Positions 1-7,917 of a DNA stretch of 32,960 nt are shown piece after piece. The stretch's first letter is position 1, and each line of letters opens with the position of its first letter. Both the position numbers and the translations under genes were made by a program. The notes under the pieces were generated by a model. It was not told the DNA's origin, did no database searches, and saw only the letters and a program-made list of their open reading frames with translations. Origin of the DNA: Lachnospiraceae bacterium (GTDB taxonomy: Bacteria > Bacillota > Clostridia > Lachnospirales > Lachnospiraceae); contig JAGCUO010000085.1 of the NCBI GenBank assembly GCA_017962825.1, forward strand, positions 1 to 32,960. Reading direction: 5' to 3'.

Positions 1-30
1 GCGGTGTGGGGAATAGGATTTAGAATATAT

Positions 31-93
31 ATGACAATGGTGACGCTTCTGTTTTGACACCAGGTGACAAAACATAAGCGTCCCCATTGTCAT
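31..93. repeat. REP-like long palindrome, copy 1
   Basis: The arms at 31-56 and 68-93 are inverted copies with two mismatches in 26 bases. The outer core reads ATGACAATGG-GACG. The 11-base loop itself contains CACC/GGTG, so nearly the whole 63 bases can fold. It ends 3 bases past the stop codon of the minus-strand hydrolase, so it may also act as a transcript end. A second element with the same outer arms but a different centre lies at 10779-10846. I infer a dispersed REP- or MITE-like family; no transposase is present here. Confidence 0.75.
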
Positions 94-96
94 CTT

Positions 97-1266
97 TTAT
101 GCGAGTACGATATTTCTTATCTTTCTTGTCAGTCCGAAAGTTCCGGAATCTTTCTTCTGGGTCATGATGAGGATGGACATGTTATCCGACGGAATGTTAG
201 CCATATAGCATCCCAGCCATCCGTCCCAGCCGTATTCTCCCTTTCGAGAGATGGTAACTGCTTTCTCCGGTTCATTCATGATCCTGAGGAAGTGAGAGTA
301 TGAAAATCCCTGCAATCCTTCCCAGTTAAAATCTGTCTGCTGCTCCGGAGTAAGTTGTCCGCTTGTCAGGAACTTTACGCTGTTTTCATTTAAGATTCTC
401 TTACCTTTATATTCACCGCCGTCAAGCAGCATGGTTACAAACTTTGCATAATCATCGATGCAGGAGATAAGTCCCGCTCCGCCAGATTCAAATGCGGGTT
501 TGTGAATGGGAGGATTTTCTATTCCGAGATTTTCTCCCGTGTATTCGATCATCTCCGAGCCGGGTACGGTCTCATAAACTTTCGCAAGTCTGTCTGCTTT
601 TTCCGCAGGTACATAAAAATCCGTATCATTCATTCCGAGGGGTTCAAAGATTTCTTTTCTGAGGAATTCTCCGAAAGGCATTCCGGATACTTTCTCAATT
701 ACGGCGCCCATGATATCTGCGCCTGTTCCGTATGCCCAGTGGGAACCGGGATTGAAGAGAAGAGGAATTCTTCCGGTCCTGTCAGCGTATTCCAAAGTGG
801 TTATTTTTCCGCCGGGAACTTCGGATAGTCCCTTTATGATGTCATCAAATATGATCCCTGCTTCGTATGCGGCTCCCTCCGGTCCCGGATATGAAAGTCC
901 GCTTGTCATGTTGAAAATATCAAAAAGGTTCAGATCTCTCGTTGCGCGGGACGCCTTTCCGTTTTCCAGAACCTTCATATCTTTGAAAGAGGGTAAGATA
1001 TATTTTATCTGATCCGTAAGTTCGATCATTCCTCTTTCTATGAGGATCATTGCAGCAACTGCAGTGACGGGCTTTGTCATGGAATAAAGTCTGAAAAGAG
1101 AATCCCTCTTTAAAGGCTTCTTATTCGGAATATCCGCATAACCTGTTTCGAGATAACATTCTTCCTTGCCGTCTTTGATGACAAGCAGAAGAGATCCTGC
1201 TGTTTCACCCGATGAAACAGAGCGCTCCATCGCAAGTTTCAAGTTCTCAATTCTTTCTTTTTCCAT
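97..1266 (-). CDS. Serine beta-lactamase-like hydrolase
   Basis: A 389-residue protein of the beta-lactamase/class C-like superfamily (esterases, D-Ala carboxypeptidase-like enzymes). The catalytic S-x-x-K motif is visible as SMTK (Ser62, Lys65). The usual Y-x-N motif appears to be replaced by Y-G-T in WAYGTGADIMG, and no clear KTG/HTG box is seen; GWDGWLG lies where it would be expected. This argues for an esterase or peptidase-like role rather than antibiotic resistance. No signal peptide is visible, so it is probably cytoplasmic. I chose the ATG at 1266; a GTG at 1275 would add three residues but leaves almost no room for the AAGGTG ribosome binding site. It follows the AraC gene by about 20 bases, probably as one operon. 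The natural substrate is unknown. Confidence 0.85.
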   Translation of the reverse strand: MEKERIENLKLAMERSVSSGETAGSLLLVIKDGKEECYLETGYADIPNKKPLKRDSLFRLYSMTKPVTAVAAMILIERGMIELTDQIKYILPSFKDMKVLENGKASRATRDLNLFDIFNMTSGLSYPGPEGAAYEAGIIFDDIIKGLSEVPGGKITTLEYADRTGRIPLLFNPGSHWAYGTGADIMGAVIEKVSGMPFGEFLRKEIFEPLGMNDTDFYVPAEKADRLAKVYETVPGSEMIEYTGENLGIENPPIHKPAFESGGAGLISCIDDYAKFVTMLLDGGEYKGKRILNENSVKFLTSGQLTPEQQTDFNWEGLQGFSYSHFLRIMNEPEKAVTISRKGEYGWDGWLGCYMANIPSDNMSILIMTQKKDSGTFGLTRKIRNIVLA

Positions 1267-1287
1267 AATCCCCACGCACCTTGTAGC

Positions 1288-2151
1288 TTATTTTCTCTTT
1301 TTATATTCCTTGGGTGTGCACCCGGTTAATTCTTTAAACTGTCTGTTGAAGTTGGATATGTTGGTGTAACCTACGCTGAGAGCAGCTTCGGAGGCTGACA
1401 TGTTTTCATTGGCGAGAAGTCTGCATGCATTATCCACTCTCACCTGCATCAGGTATCCGATAACGGTGTTTCCGGTAACCTTCTTGAACAGATTCATGAA
1501 GTAGCTCTTACTCAGGTGGCATTTATCGGCCAGCATATCAACGGTGATATGGTCGCTGTAATTATCCCTTATATAATCAACAGCAGGTTTTATGGAGTCC
1601 GATGATATCTCGGATTTATAGCCGGTTTCAACCGCTCCGCTGTCAATGATTAGTCCGAAGATCTTGAGAAGAGATATTTTGACATTCAGATCCCCGTAGC
1701 CCGAAAACAGCCTTGCTGCATCAAAGAGATCCAATGCATTTTGTTTGATCTCTTCATAGCGGGGATTTTCGGAATTGATGGGGAGTTTGATAAAAGAATC
1801 CTCTCTTTCGAAAATGCTCAAAAGATCGGTAAAGCATCTTTCCGCGTGATTTCCGAAAATAAAAGAGTCGTCAAATACGATAGTATCATAATAGAACTTC
1901 TTGCAGTCCGTTTTATCGGTGGAATGAAGAGCACCGGGTTTGATAATGACAATGTCGCCCGTTTTCACAGGTATTATCTGTTCTTCAATCCTGAAAATGC
2001 CCTTCCCGTCGTAAATATATGCAAGTTCGAATTCTCTGTGCCAGTGGAGAGGTACTGACGGAAACCAGTCCGGTATGATGCCTTTGTAGCAGGTGTAGGG
2101 GACACGTGCGTTAGAATGATGCCTTTTTTCTTCTGTAGATCTGTCTTTCAT
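1288..2151 (-). CDS. AraC-family regulator with N-terminal cupin
   Basis: A 287-residue transcription regulator. The N-terminal half (about residues 15-110) is a cupin-type sensing domain, with HWHREFELAYI and GDIVIIKPGALHS as metal- or sugar-cupin signatures. The C-terminal 100 residues carry two helix-turn-helix motifs: DMLADKCHLSKSYFMNLFKK and SEAALSVGYTNISNFNRQFK, followed by the family ending GCTPKEYKK. In this family the cupin usually binds a sugar and the C-terminus binds DNA. The gene is transcribed away from the GH94 phosphorylase and upstream of the hydrolase, so those two are the likely targets. An AAAGAGG ribosome binding site precedes the ATG. The inducer cannot be read from sequence; a cello- or xyloglucan-oligosaccharide is a guess from context. 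Confidence 0.92.
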   Translation of the reverse strand: MKDRSTEEKRHHSNARVPYTCYKGIIPDWFPSVPLHWHREFELAYIYDGKGIFRIEEQIIPVKTGDIVIIKPGALHSTDKTDCKKFYYDTIVFDDSFIFGNHAERCFTDLLSIFEREDSFIKLPINSENPRYEEIKQNALDLFDAARLFSGYGDLNVKISLLKIFGLIIDSGAVETGYKSEISSDSIKPAVDYIRDNYSDHITVDMLADKCHLSKSYFMNLFKKVTGNTVIGYLMQVRVDNACRLLANENMSASEAALSVGYTNISNFNRQFKELTGCTPKEYKKRK

Positions 2152-2484
2152 TTTTTGAGCCTCTTTGATACTAAAACCGTAAAATTTGTGCTTTCCCCTC
2201 GCACAATACTATAGTATCACATTTGAGTTACATTTTGTTTGCTTTATTTTAGTTAAAAAATTATTGTACAGGTGTAGGGATTACTTACAGTAGAAACGGG
2301 AAGACATAGATACCGGCGCGAGGGGTTCGATGGCAGGTAACGAGGGGCTTCCCGTTTCGAATGTAAAACGGGGTTAAGACCGTATTATCCAACTATTTTT
2401 TTAGTACCCGTTTTGCTATACTGTTCAGGTAATACCCGCTTTTTTTATAGGGTGAAAACAAAATCTATCAAAGGGGATAAAACT
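2152..2484. promoter_or_regulatory. Divergent intergenic regulatory region
   Basis: A 333-base gap between the divergent AraC and GH94 genes. The AraC-proximal side contains the perfect 12-base palindrome ATACTATAGTAT (2206-2217), which can supply a -10-like element on either strand. The GH94 side holds a set of inverted repeats, annotated separately. A TATACT hexamer lies at 2417-2422, without a good -35 box. Control by the adjacent AraC protein is inferred from layout only. Confidence 0.5.
2293..2446 (+). other. Candidate structured leader RNA or operator array
   Basis: GAAACGGGAAG (2293-2303) pairs perfectly with CTTCCCGTTTC (2348-2358) across a GC-rich 44-base centre. Just downstream, AAAACGGG (2365-2372) can pair with CCCGTTTT (2407-2414), and a further CCCGC runs into seven T (2440-2446). 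Seven T also follow at 2396-2402. The ACGGG and CCCGT segments could pair in alternative ways, as in an antiterminator/terminator switch. I do not recognise a known riboswitch class. It could instead be DNA-level binding sites for the AraC protein. Confidence 0.4.
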
Positions 2485-4914
2485 ATGCAGTACGGACATT
2501 TTGACGACGAAGCTTACGAATACGTTGTTGACAGGCCGGATACTCCGACTTCCTGGAGTAACTATCTCGGAACAACCCAGTACGGTGCCATCATAACCAA
2601 TAATGCCGGAGGATACGGATTCTACCGCTCGGGTGCAACCGGAAGATTCATGCGTCTTCGCTTTAACTCCATTCCCATGGATCAGCCCGGCAGATACTTC
2701 TATCTGAGGGACAATGACTCTAAGGATTATTGGTCAGCTTCTTGGCAGCCTGTCGGAAAGCCTCTTGATACATATAAGAATGTCTGCCGTCACGGTACGG
2801 CTTATACCATCATCAGCTCGGATTATGCGGATATCCACACCGATGCTACTTACTTTGTTCCTCTGGGACAGACCTTTGAGTATTGGAGACTGGATGTAGA
2901 AAATAAGTCCGACAAGCCCAGAAATCTTTCAGCATTCACATACTGCGAGTTTGCAAGCCAGTGGAACACCACTCAGGACCTTGTGAACCTTCAGTATTCA
3001 CTTTTCATTATGGAAGCCGATAAGAAGGCAGATAACATCCTCGGCTATTCCATCCATGACAATATCTACAAGCAGCATCCCGAGTATGAGCTGGGTGGTC
3101 TTGTACAGCAGGAGTGGTTCGCAGTCTGCGAAGCTCCCATGACTCACTACGACACATCAAGAGAGAAGTTCCTTGGAACTTACGGATCATACAAGGAGCC
3201 TAAAGCTGTCATCGAAGGACAGTGCTCCGATTCCTGGTGCTACGGCGATACTGCCTGCGGATCCATCCAGTCCGATATGATTCTTGCTCCCGGTGAAAAG
3301 AAAACAGTACTCATCCTCCTTGGTATCGGAAATGCAAATGCCGTAGGAGAGAAGACCGTTAAAGAGTACGGCTCCATCGCAAGATTTGACGAAGAGTTTG
3401 AAAAGCTTAAAACCGACTGGCATTCAAAGCTTACCTCTTTCAAGGCTAAGACCCCCGATGAGGATATCAACCATACCGCCAATGTATGGGGACTTTACAA
3501 CAACCTCATCACCTTCTCCTGGTCAAGGGCAGCTTCTCTTGTCTACAACGGAGAAAGAGACGGTCTCGGATATCGTGATTCGGTTCAGGATACACTCGGC
3601 GTAAATGCAGCAATCCCTGAACTTTCCAAGGCACGTTTGAAGCAGATGCTTTCCGGACAGACCTTCTGCGGAGGTGCAATGCCCCTCATCAAGCTCGGAC
3701 ACAATCCCGGCCATGAGAAGTGCCCCGATGAGAAGGAATTCAGATCCGATGACTGCCAGTGGTTCTTTAATGCGATCCCCGCATATGTTGCAGAGACCGG
3801 GGACATTGATTTCTTTAACGAAGTAGTTCCTTATGCGGATCACGGTGAGGACACCGTTTACGATCACCTTAAGAAAGCTCTTCTTTTTAACATCGAAAGA
3901 AGCGGAGCGGACGGACTTCCTTCGGGACTAGCAGCTGACTGGAACGATTGTCTCCAGACCGGTTACCACGGCGAGAGTGTAATGGTTACTTTCCAGCTAA
4001 GACTCGGTCTTACCACCTACGCAGATATCTCCAAGATGCTCGGCAAAGAAGACGAGGCTGCATGGGCTCTAAAGCAGAGAGATATCCTCGATGAAGCTAT
4101 CCAGAAGAAAGCATGGGACGGCAAGTGGTGGATCTGGGCTGTCGGCGAAGACGGAACCGTTTACGGAACCGATAAATATGACGAAGGTAAGGTTTACCTC
4201 AACACTCAGGTATGGGCTGTCATGTCCGGTGCATGCAAGGACGATCAGGAAAAGCTTTGCCTCGATGCGGTAGATGAGCAGCTCTTCTCGGAGTACGGAC
4301 TTAAGCTCTGCGCACCCGCGATCGTTTACACTCCCCAGACCGTTATGGGCTGCGTAGTATTCCCTACCGGTATCAAAGAAAACGGCGGTATCTTCAACCA
4401 TACACAGGGTTGGGGCGTCATGGCAGAAACTGTTGCCGGCAACGGAAACAGAGCATATAAGTACTTAAAGGCTGCGCTTCCCGCAAGCTACAACACTAGA
4501 GCGGAGATCCGTCAGTCAGAGCCTTACGTTCAGGGCCAGACCACCTATTCGGATGAGTCACCCAGACCCGGTAACTGCCGTACTTCATGGCTCTCCGGTG
4601 CGGTTGCATGGACATATTATTCACTCACACAGTATGTGCTCGGTATCAGACCTCAGTACGACGGAATGCTCATCGATCCCTGTATCCCCGATTCATGGGA
4701 CGGATTCGAAGTCGACAGAGTATTCAGAGGAAAGAACCTTCATATCGAAGTTAAGAATCCCGAGCATGTATGCAAAGGCGTCTCTTACATCGTTGTAAAC
4801 GGCGAGAAGCTTGAATCGGCGGTTATCCCCGTATCCAAGCTTAAGGATGGAGACAATAAGATCGAAGCTGTTATGGGCAAGGCTGCTCAGAAGGTAGAAT
4901 TTGAAAGACTTTAA
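2485..4914 (+). CDS. GH94 cellobiose phosphorylase
   Basis: An 809-residue cytoplasmic enzyme that splits cellobiose with phosphate into glucose 1-phosphate and glucose, saving ATP. The start MQYGHFDDEAYEYVV followed by RPDTPTSWSNYLG and ISNNAGGY-like TNNAGGYGFYRSG is typical of cellobiose phosphorylases. The N-terminal half is the beta-sandwich and the C-terminal half the (alpha/alpha)6 barrel. The DWND motif (residues 485-488, in GLAADWNDCL) carries the catalytic aspartate of the family. Length matches the usual 810 or so. The ATG at 2485 is chosen because AAGGGG lies 8 bases upstream; a TTG at 2413 would add 24 unconserved residues. It diverges from the AraC gene and ends at a strong terminator. 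Related specificities (cellobionic acid, longer cellodextrins) cannot be excluded. Confidence 0.9.
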   Translation: MQYGHFDDEAYEYVVDRPDTPTSWSNYLGTTQYGAIITNNAGGYGFYRSGATGRFMRLRFNSIPMDQPGRYFYLRDNDSKDYWSASWQPVGKPLDTYKNVCRHGTAYTIISSDYADIHTDATYFVPLGQTFEYWRLDVENKSDKPRNLSAFTYCEFASQWNTTQDLVNLQYSLFIMEADKKADNILGYSIHDNIYKQHPEYELGGLVQQEWFAVCEAPMTHYDTSREKFLGTYGSYKEPKAVIEGQCSDSWCYGDTACGSIQSDMILAPGEKKTVLILLGIGNANAVGEKTVKEYGSIARFDEEFEKLKTDWHSKLTSFKAKTPDEDINHTANVWGLYNNLITFSWSRAASLVYNGERDGLGYRDSVQDTLGVNAAIPELSKARLKQMLSGQTFCGGAMPLIKLGHNPGHEKCPDEKEFRSDDCQWFFNAIPAYVAETGDIDFFNEVVPYADHGEDTVYDHLKKALLFNIERSGADGLPSGLAADWNDCLQTGYHGESVMVTFQLRLGLTTYADISKMLGKEDEAAWALKQRDILDEAIQKKAWDGKWWIWAVGEDGTVYGTDKYDEGKVYLNTQVWAVMSGACKDDQEKLCLDAVDEQLFSEYGLKLCAPAIVYTPQTVMGCVVFPTGIKENGGIFNHTQGWGVMAETVAGNGNRAYKYLKAALPASYNTRAEIRQSEPYVQGQTTYSDESPRPGNCRTSWLSGAVAWTYYSLTQYVLGIRPQYDGMLIDPCIPDSWDGFEVDRVFRGKNLHIEVKNPEHVCKGVSYIVVNGEKLESAVIPVSKLKDGDNKIEAVMGKAAQKVEFERL

Positions 4915-4936
4915 TATTTTCCAAACTTATTAAGAT

Positions 4937-4982
4937 CCCGTGGAAGGATGCATGCACTGCATCCTTCCGTGGGTATTTTTTT
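4937..4982 (+). terminator. Rho-independent terminator after GH94 gene
   Basis: The arms 4937-4952 and 4958-4973 form an uninterrupted 16-pair stem (two G-T wobbles), followed by GTA and seven T. It starts 22 bases after the GH94 stop and ends just before the fucosidase ribosome binding site, so the next gene needs read-through or its own start. Confidence 0.9.
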
Positions 4983-4998
4983 AGAGGTAGTTTTTGAA

Positions 4999-7899
4999 AT
5001 GAAGAACATGATCAAAAGAGCAGGAGCCGGATTGCTCGCACTTTTCACGGCTTTTGCAATGATCCCGGCAGCAGGCGTAAAAGCAGCCGAACCATATGAA
5101 GAAGATTTATCCGTCTTTATATCTTTTACCGGATCAGGTGCGGAAGCGGGAGACAGAGGATTTGAATATACCGGTCCCGGTAAAGAGACTGATTCCGGCA
5201 TTACCGCGGTTACCGCAAGTGCAAAGGTGGGGGATACCGTAACGGTTTCTCTTTCTTTTCCGGAAGAGATAACAGGCGTATATGATATAGCGCCTGTAGT
5301 GGTATCACAGTTTGACAATGTCGCCATCGAAAATGTATCTGCGGATGTTTCACTTAAAGTAAACGGTGAAGATGTCGAAATCCCCCGTGATGATAACGAA
5401 GAATTCACTGTCGCATGGGAAGACGGGTCCGATGATTACAAGACCGCATGGCGTCTTTACGGCGGTATTGAAGAAGGCGGATCTAAGTACGTCGATGCGA
5501 ATGTATTTAAAGGCGCAACAAGCATTGAATACACCATTACCATAAATTCCGCTGATGAGATCGGCCCTGCAAGTGAAGGTGAGGCAAGAGTTTTCATAGC
5601 ATTCGACGGAGATCTTTCGGAGAGCGGAGATCACGGCCTTAAATACTTTGGCGAAGGAAATGAAGAAAACGCCGGTGATATCGAAGCGGTGGAAGCATAC
5701 GCGAAAGTAGGAGATACGGTTACGGTCTCACTTACGCTTCCCTCTGCATTAAGACATTCATATTTTATCACCCCCGTCATTATTCCCGAAGAGGGAACGG
5801 AGTACAGCAAAGCGGATGTGACGGTAGCACTCAACATTGACGGTTCCGTTATTGCTCTGGACGATACCCTTTCCGCGAAAGCCTGGAGTGAAGCCGTAGG
5901 CGGCATGGAAAGTGCCTGGAGACTTTACGGAGGTGCTGATGAAGCAGGAACCGGAACCGTAGAAAATGATTTGTTTGCGGGAGTTACCAAGATCGAATAT
6001 ATGATCACAGTTAATTCCCTTTACGAAGTTCCGAAGGAGCCCGAGCCGGAACCGGAGATTGTTCCGGAAGAGCCCGCTCCCGAAGAAATCGCACCTGCAC
6101 CTGTTGAGCCCGTTCAGCCGGAGACCCCGCCTGCGCCTGAAAAGACCGATAAAGGGCTTGTAATGGGAATAGCTATCGCGGTCATAGCGGTGATGATGAT
6201 CATTGCGGGAGCTGTGCTTTCGAGAAAAAAGGATCCCGAAGAAACAGAAGAAGAGAAAGAAAAATCAGCTGATGATCTGGATATCATCGATCTTTCGGAT
6301 AGCGATGAAGAGCTTGAAGAATCCGAAGATGATAACGGTAAAAAAGATCCTGAACCGGAAGCTGAAAAAGTCCTTGATGCGGCTGTAGAAAGTGCTTCGA
6401 CAGATCAATACTCGGATCTTCCCGATCTTGAGAAGGAGATGAAGAGGATTGATTCTGTTATCGCAAAGGGACCTTACAAGGATGACTGGACATCCCTTTC
6501 CAAGAACGGAGTTCCCGAGTGGTTTTCTGAAGCTAAGTTTGGAATATTCATTCACTGGGGAGTCTTTACTTCCGAAGAGTTCATGAATGAATGGTATCCC
6601 AGAAATCTGTACATAGAGGGAAGCGAAGAATATAAGCATCACGTTGAAAAATACGGTCCTTTGTCGGAATCCGGATATATCGATTACATAGACCGTTTCA
6701 AGGCAGAAAACTTTAATCCCGATGAATGGCTGGATGTTTTCAAAAAGTCGGGAGCAAAATACGTCATTCCCGTAGGCGAACATCATGACGGATTCCAGAT
6801 GTATAAGAGTAAAGCGTCACACTGGAATGCTTTTGAAAAAGGTCCCCGTAAGGATATAGATGCACTGCTTGAAGAATCTGCGAAAAAGCACGGAATAAGA
6901 TTCGGTATTTCATCCCACAGATTTGAACACTGGTGGTTCCTCGGAAACGGAAGAAAATTCGAAAGTGATATAAAGGGCGAATTTAAGAGAGGAGATTTCT
7001 ATTGGCCTTCTTATCCGGAACCGGCGGATCACAATGATTTTGATTTTAAACCTGCTCCTTCCGAGGAATTTATGCAGGACTGGCTCCTCAGAGTTTGCGA
7101 GATGGTGGATAAATTCCTTCCCGAGGTTATCTATTTTGACTGGTGGATAGGACAGAGCGCATTAAAGCCTTATCTGAAAAAGGCTGCTGCGTATTACTAC
7201 AACGTAATGCAATCCAAGGGCCTTAAGGGAATCATTGCCGCAAAGAGTGATGCATTCGCTCCGGGTTCATATGTAAGAGATATCGAAAGAGGAGGCTTAT
7301 CCGGAAGCGCCGCATATGTATGGCAGTCCGATACTCCCATATGCAGACAGTCATGGGGATATGTAAAGAATGCCGACTATAAGGGAGCAAGTGAGGTGGT
7401 AAGAGAACTTGTGGATATCGTATCCAAGAACGGAAATCTTCTCCTCAATGTAGGCCCCAAGGCAGACGGAACACTTTGCGATGAAGAAAAAGAAGTTCTT
7501 CTCGGAATCGGAAAGTGGCTTGATGATAACGGAGAGATGATCTTCGGAAGCACTCCTTACAAGATCTACGGAGAGGGAAGTGTCAACAGACAGGAAGGCG
7601 GATTCAAGGATGGCGAAGTTCTTGATTACACCTCCGAAGATTTCCGGTTCACCGAAAAAGACGGACATATTTATGTTGCAGCCATGAAGCCGTCTACTGA
7701 CGGACATTACTTCATTAAGAGTATGGCTAAAAAGGGTGAGGACGGCGGCTCATCATACAAAGGCATTATTTCCAAAGTCGTTCTCCTATCAGGCGATGAG
7801 GAAGTTAAATGGGATCATCTTGATAACGGACTCGATATCAGGACCGATCACGTATTTGAAGACGACATGCCGGTTGTCTTCAGGATAGAGATAAAATAA
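4999..7899 (+). CDS. Membrane-spanning GH29 alpha-L-fucosidase fusion
   Basis: A 966-residue multidomain protein. Residues 1-33 are a signal peptide (KNMIKR, a hydrophobic run, then VKAA). Residues about 36-185 and 195-340 are two copies of one domain (shared KVGDTVTVSL, AWRLYGG, IEYTITINS), perhaps carbohydrate-binding. A Pro/Glu-rich linker (345-384) leads to one membrane helix (386-408) and RKK, then an acidic linker. From about 505 to the end is a complete GH29 fucosidase: FGIFIHWG, EWYPRNLY, HHDGFQMY, and the probable nucleophile Asp714 in IYFDWW. Fucosidases of this family release alpha-L-fucose with retention. By the positive-inside rule the repeats are outside and the enzyme inside the cell. 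The start at 4999 has AGAGG 9-13 bases upstream; the upstream ATG at 4948 lies inside the terminator stem. The GH31 gene follows by 18 bases. Confidence 0.88.
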   Translation: MKNMIKRAGAGLLALFTAFAMIPAAGVKAAEPYEEDLSVFISFTGSGAEAGDRGFEYTGPGKETDSGITAVTASAKVGDTVTVSLSFPEEITGVYDIAPVVVSQFDNVAIENVSADVSLKVNGEDVEIPRDDNEEFTVAWEDGSDDYKTAWRLYGGIEEGGSKYVDANVFKGATSIEYTITINSADEIGPASEGEARVFIAFDGDLSESGDHGLKYFGEGNEENAGDIEAVEAYAKVGDTVTVSLTLPSALRHSYFITPVIIPEEGTEYSKADVTVALNIDGSVIALDDTLSAKAWSEAVGGMESAWRLYGGADEAGTGTVENDLFAGVTKIEYMITVNSLYEVPKEPEPEPEIVPEEPAPEEIAPAPVEPVQPETPPAPEKTDKGLVMGIAIAVIAVMMIIAGAVLSRKKDPEETEEEKEKSADDLDIIDLSDSDEELEESEDDNGKKDPEPEAEKVLDAAVESASTDQYSDLPDLEKEMKRIDSVIAKGPYKDDWTSLSKNGVPEWFSEAKFGIFIHWGVFTSEEFMNEWYPRNLYIEGSEEYKHHVEKYGPLSESGYIDYIDRFKAENFNPDEWLDVFKKSGAKYVIPVGEHHDGFQMYKSKASHWNAFEKGPRKDIDALLEESAKKHGIRFGISSHRFEHWWFLGNGRKFESDIKGEFKRGDFYWPSYPEPADHNDFDFKPAPSEEFMQDWLLRVCEMVDKFLPEVIYFDWWIGQSALKPYLKKAAAYYYNVMQSKGLKGIIAAKSDAFAPGSYVRDIERGGLSGSAAYVWQSDTPICRQSWGYVKNADYKGASEVVRELVDIVSKNGNLLLNVGPKADGTLCDEEKEVLLGIGKWLDDNGEMIFGSTPYKIYGEGSVNRQEGGFKDGEVLDYTSEDFRFTEKDGHIYVAAMKPSTDGHYFIKSMAKKGEDGGSSYKGIISKVVLLSGDEEVKWDHLDNGLDIRTDHVFEDDMPVVFRIEIK

Positions 7900-7917
7900 A
7901 TGTTTTAGGAGGGTACA

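Noticed and set aside
4948-4998. Upstream start for the fucosidase gene
   Set aside because: The ATG lies inside the terminator stem, lacks a ribosome binding site, and would put 17 polar and mixed residues before a clear signal peptide.
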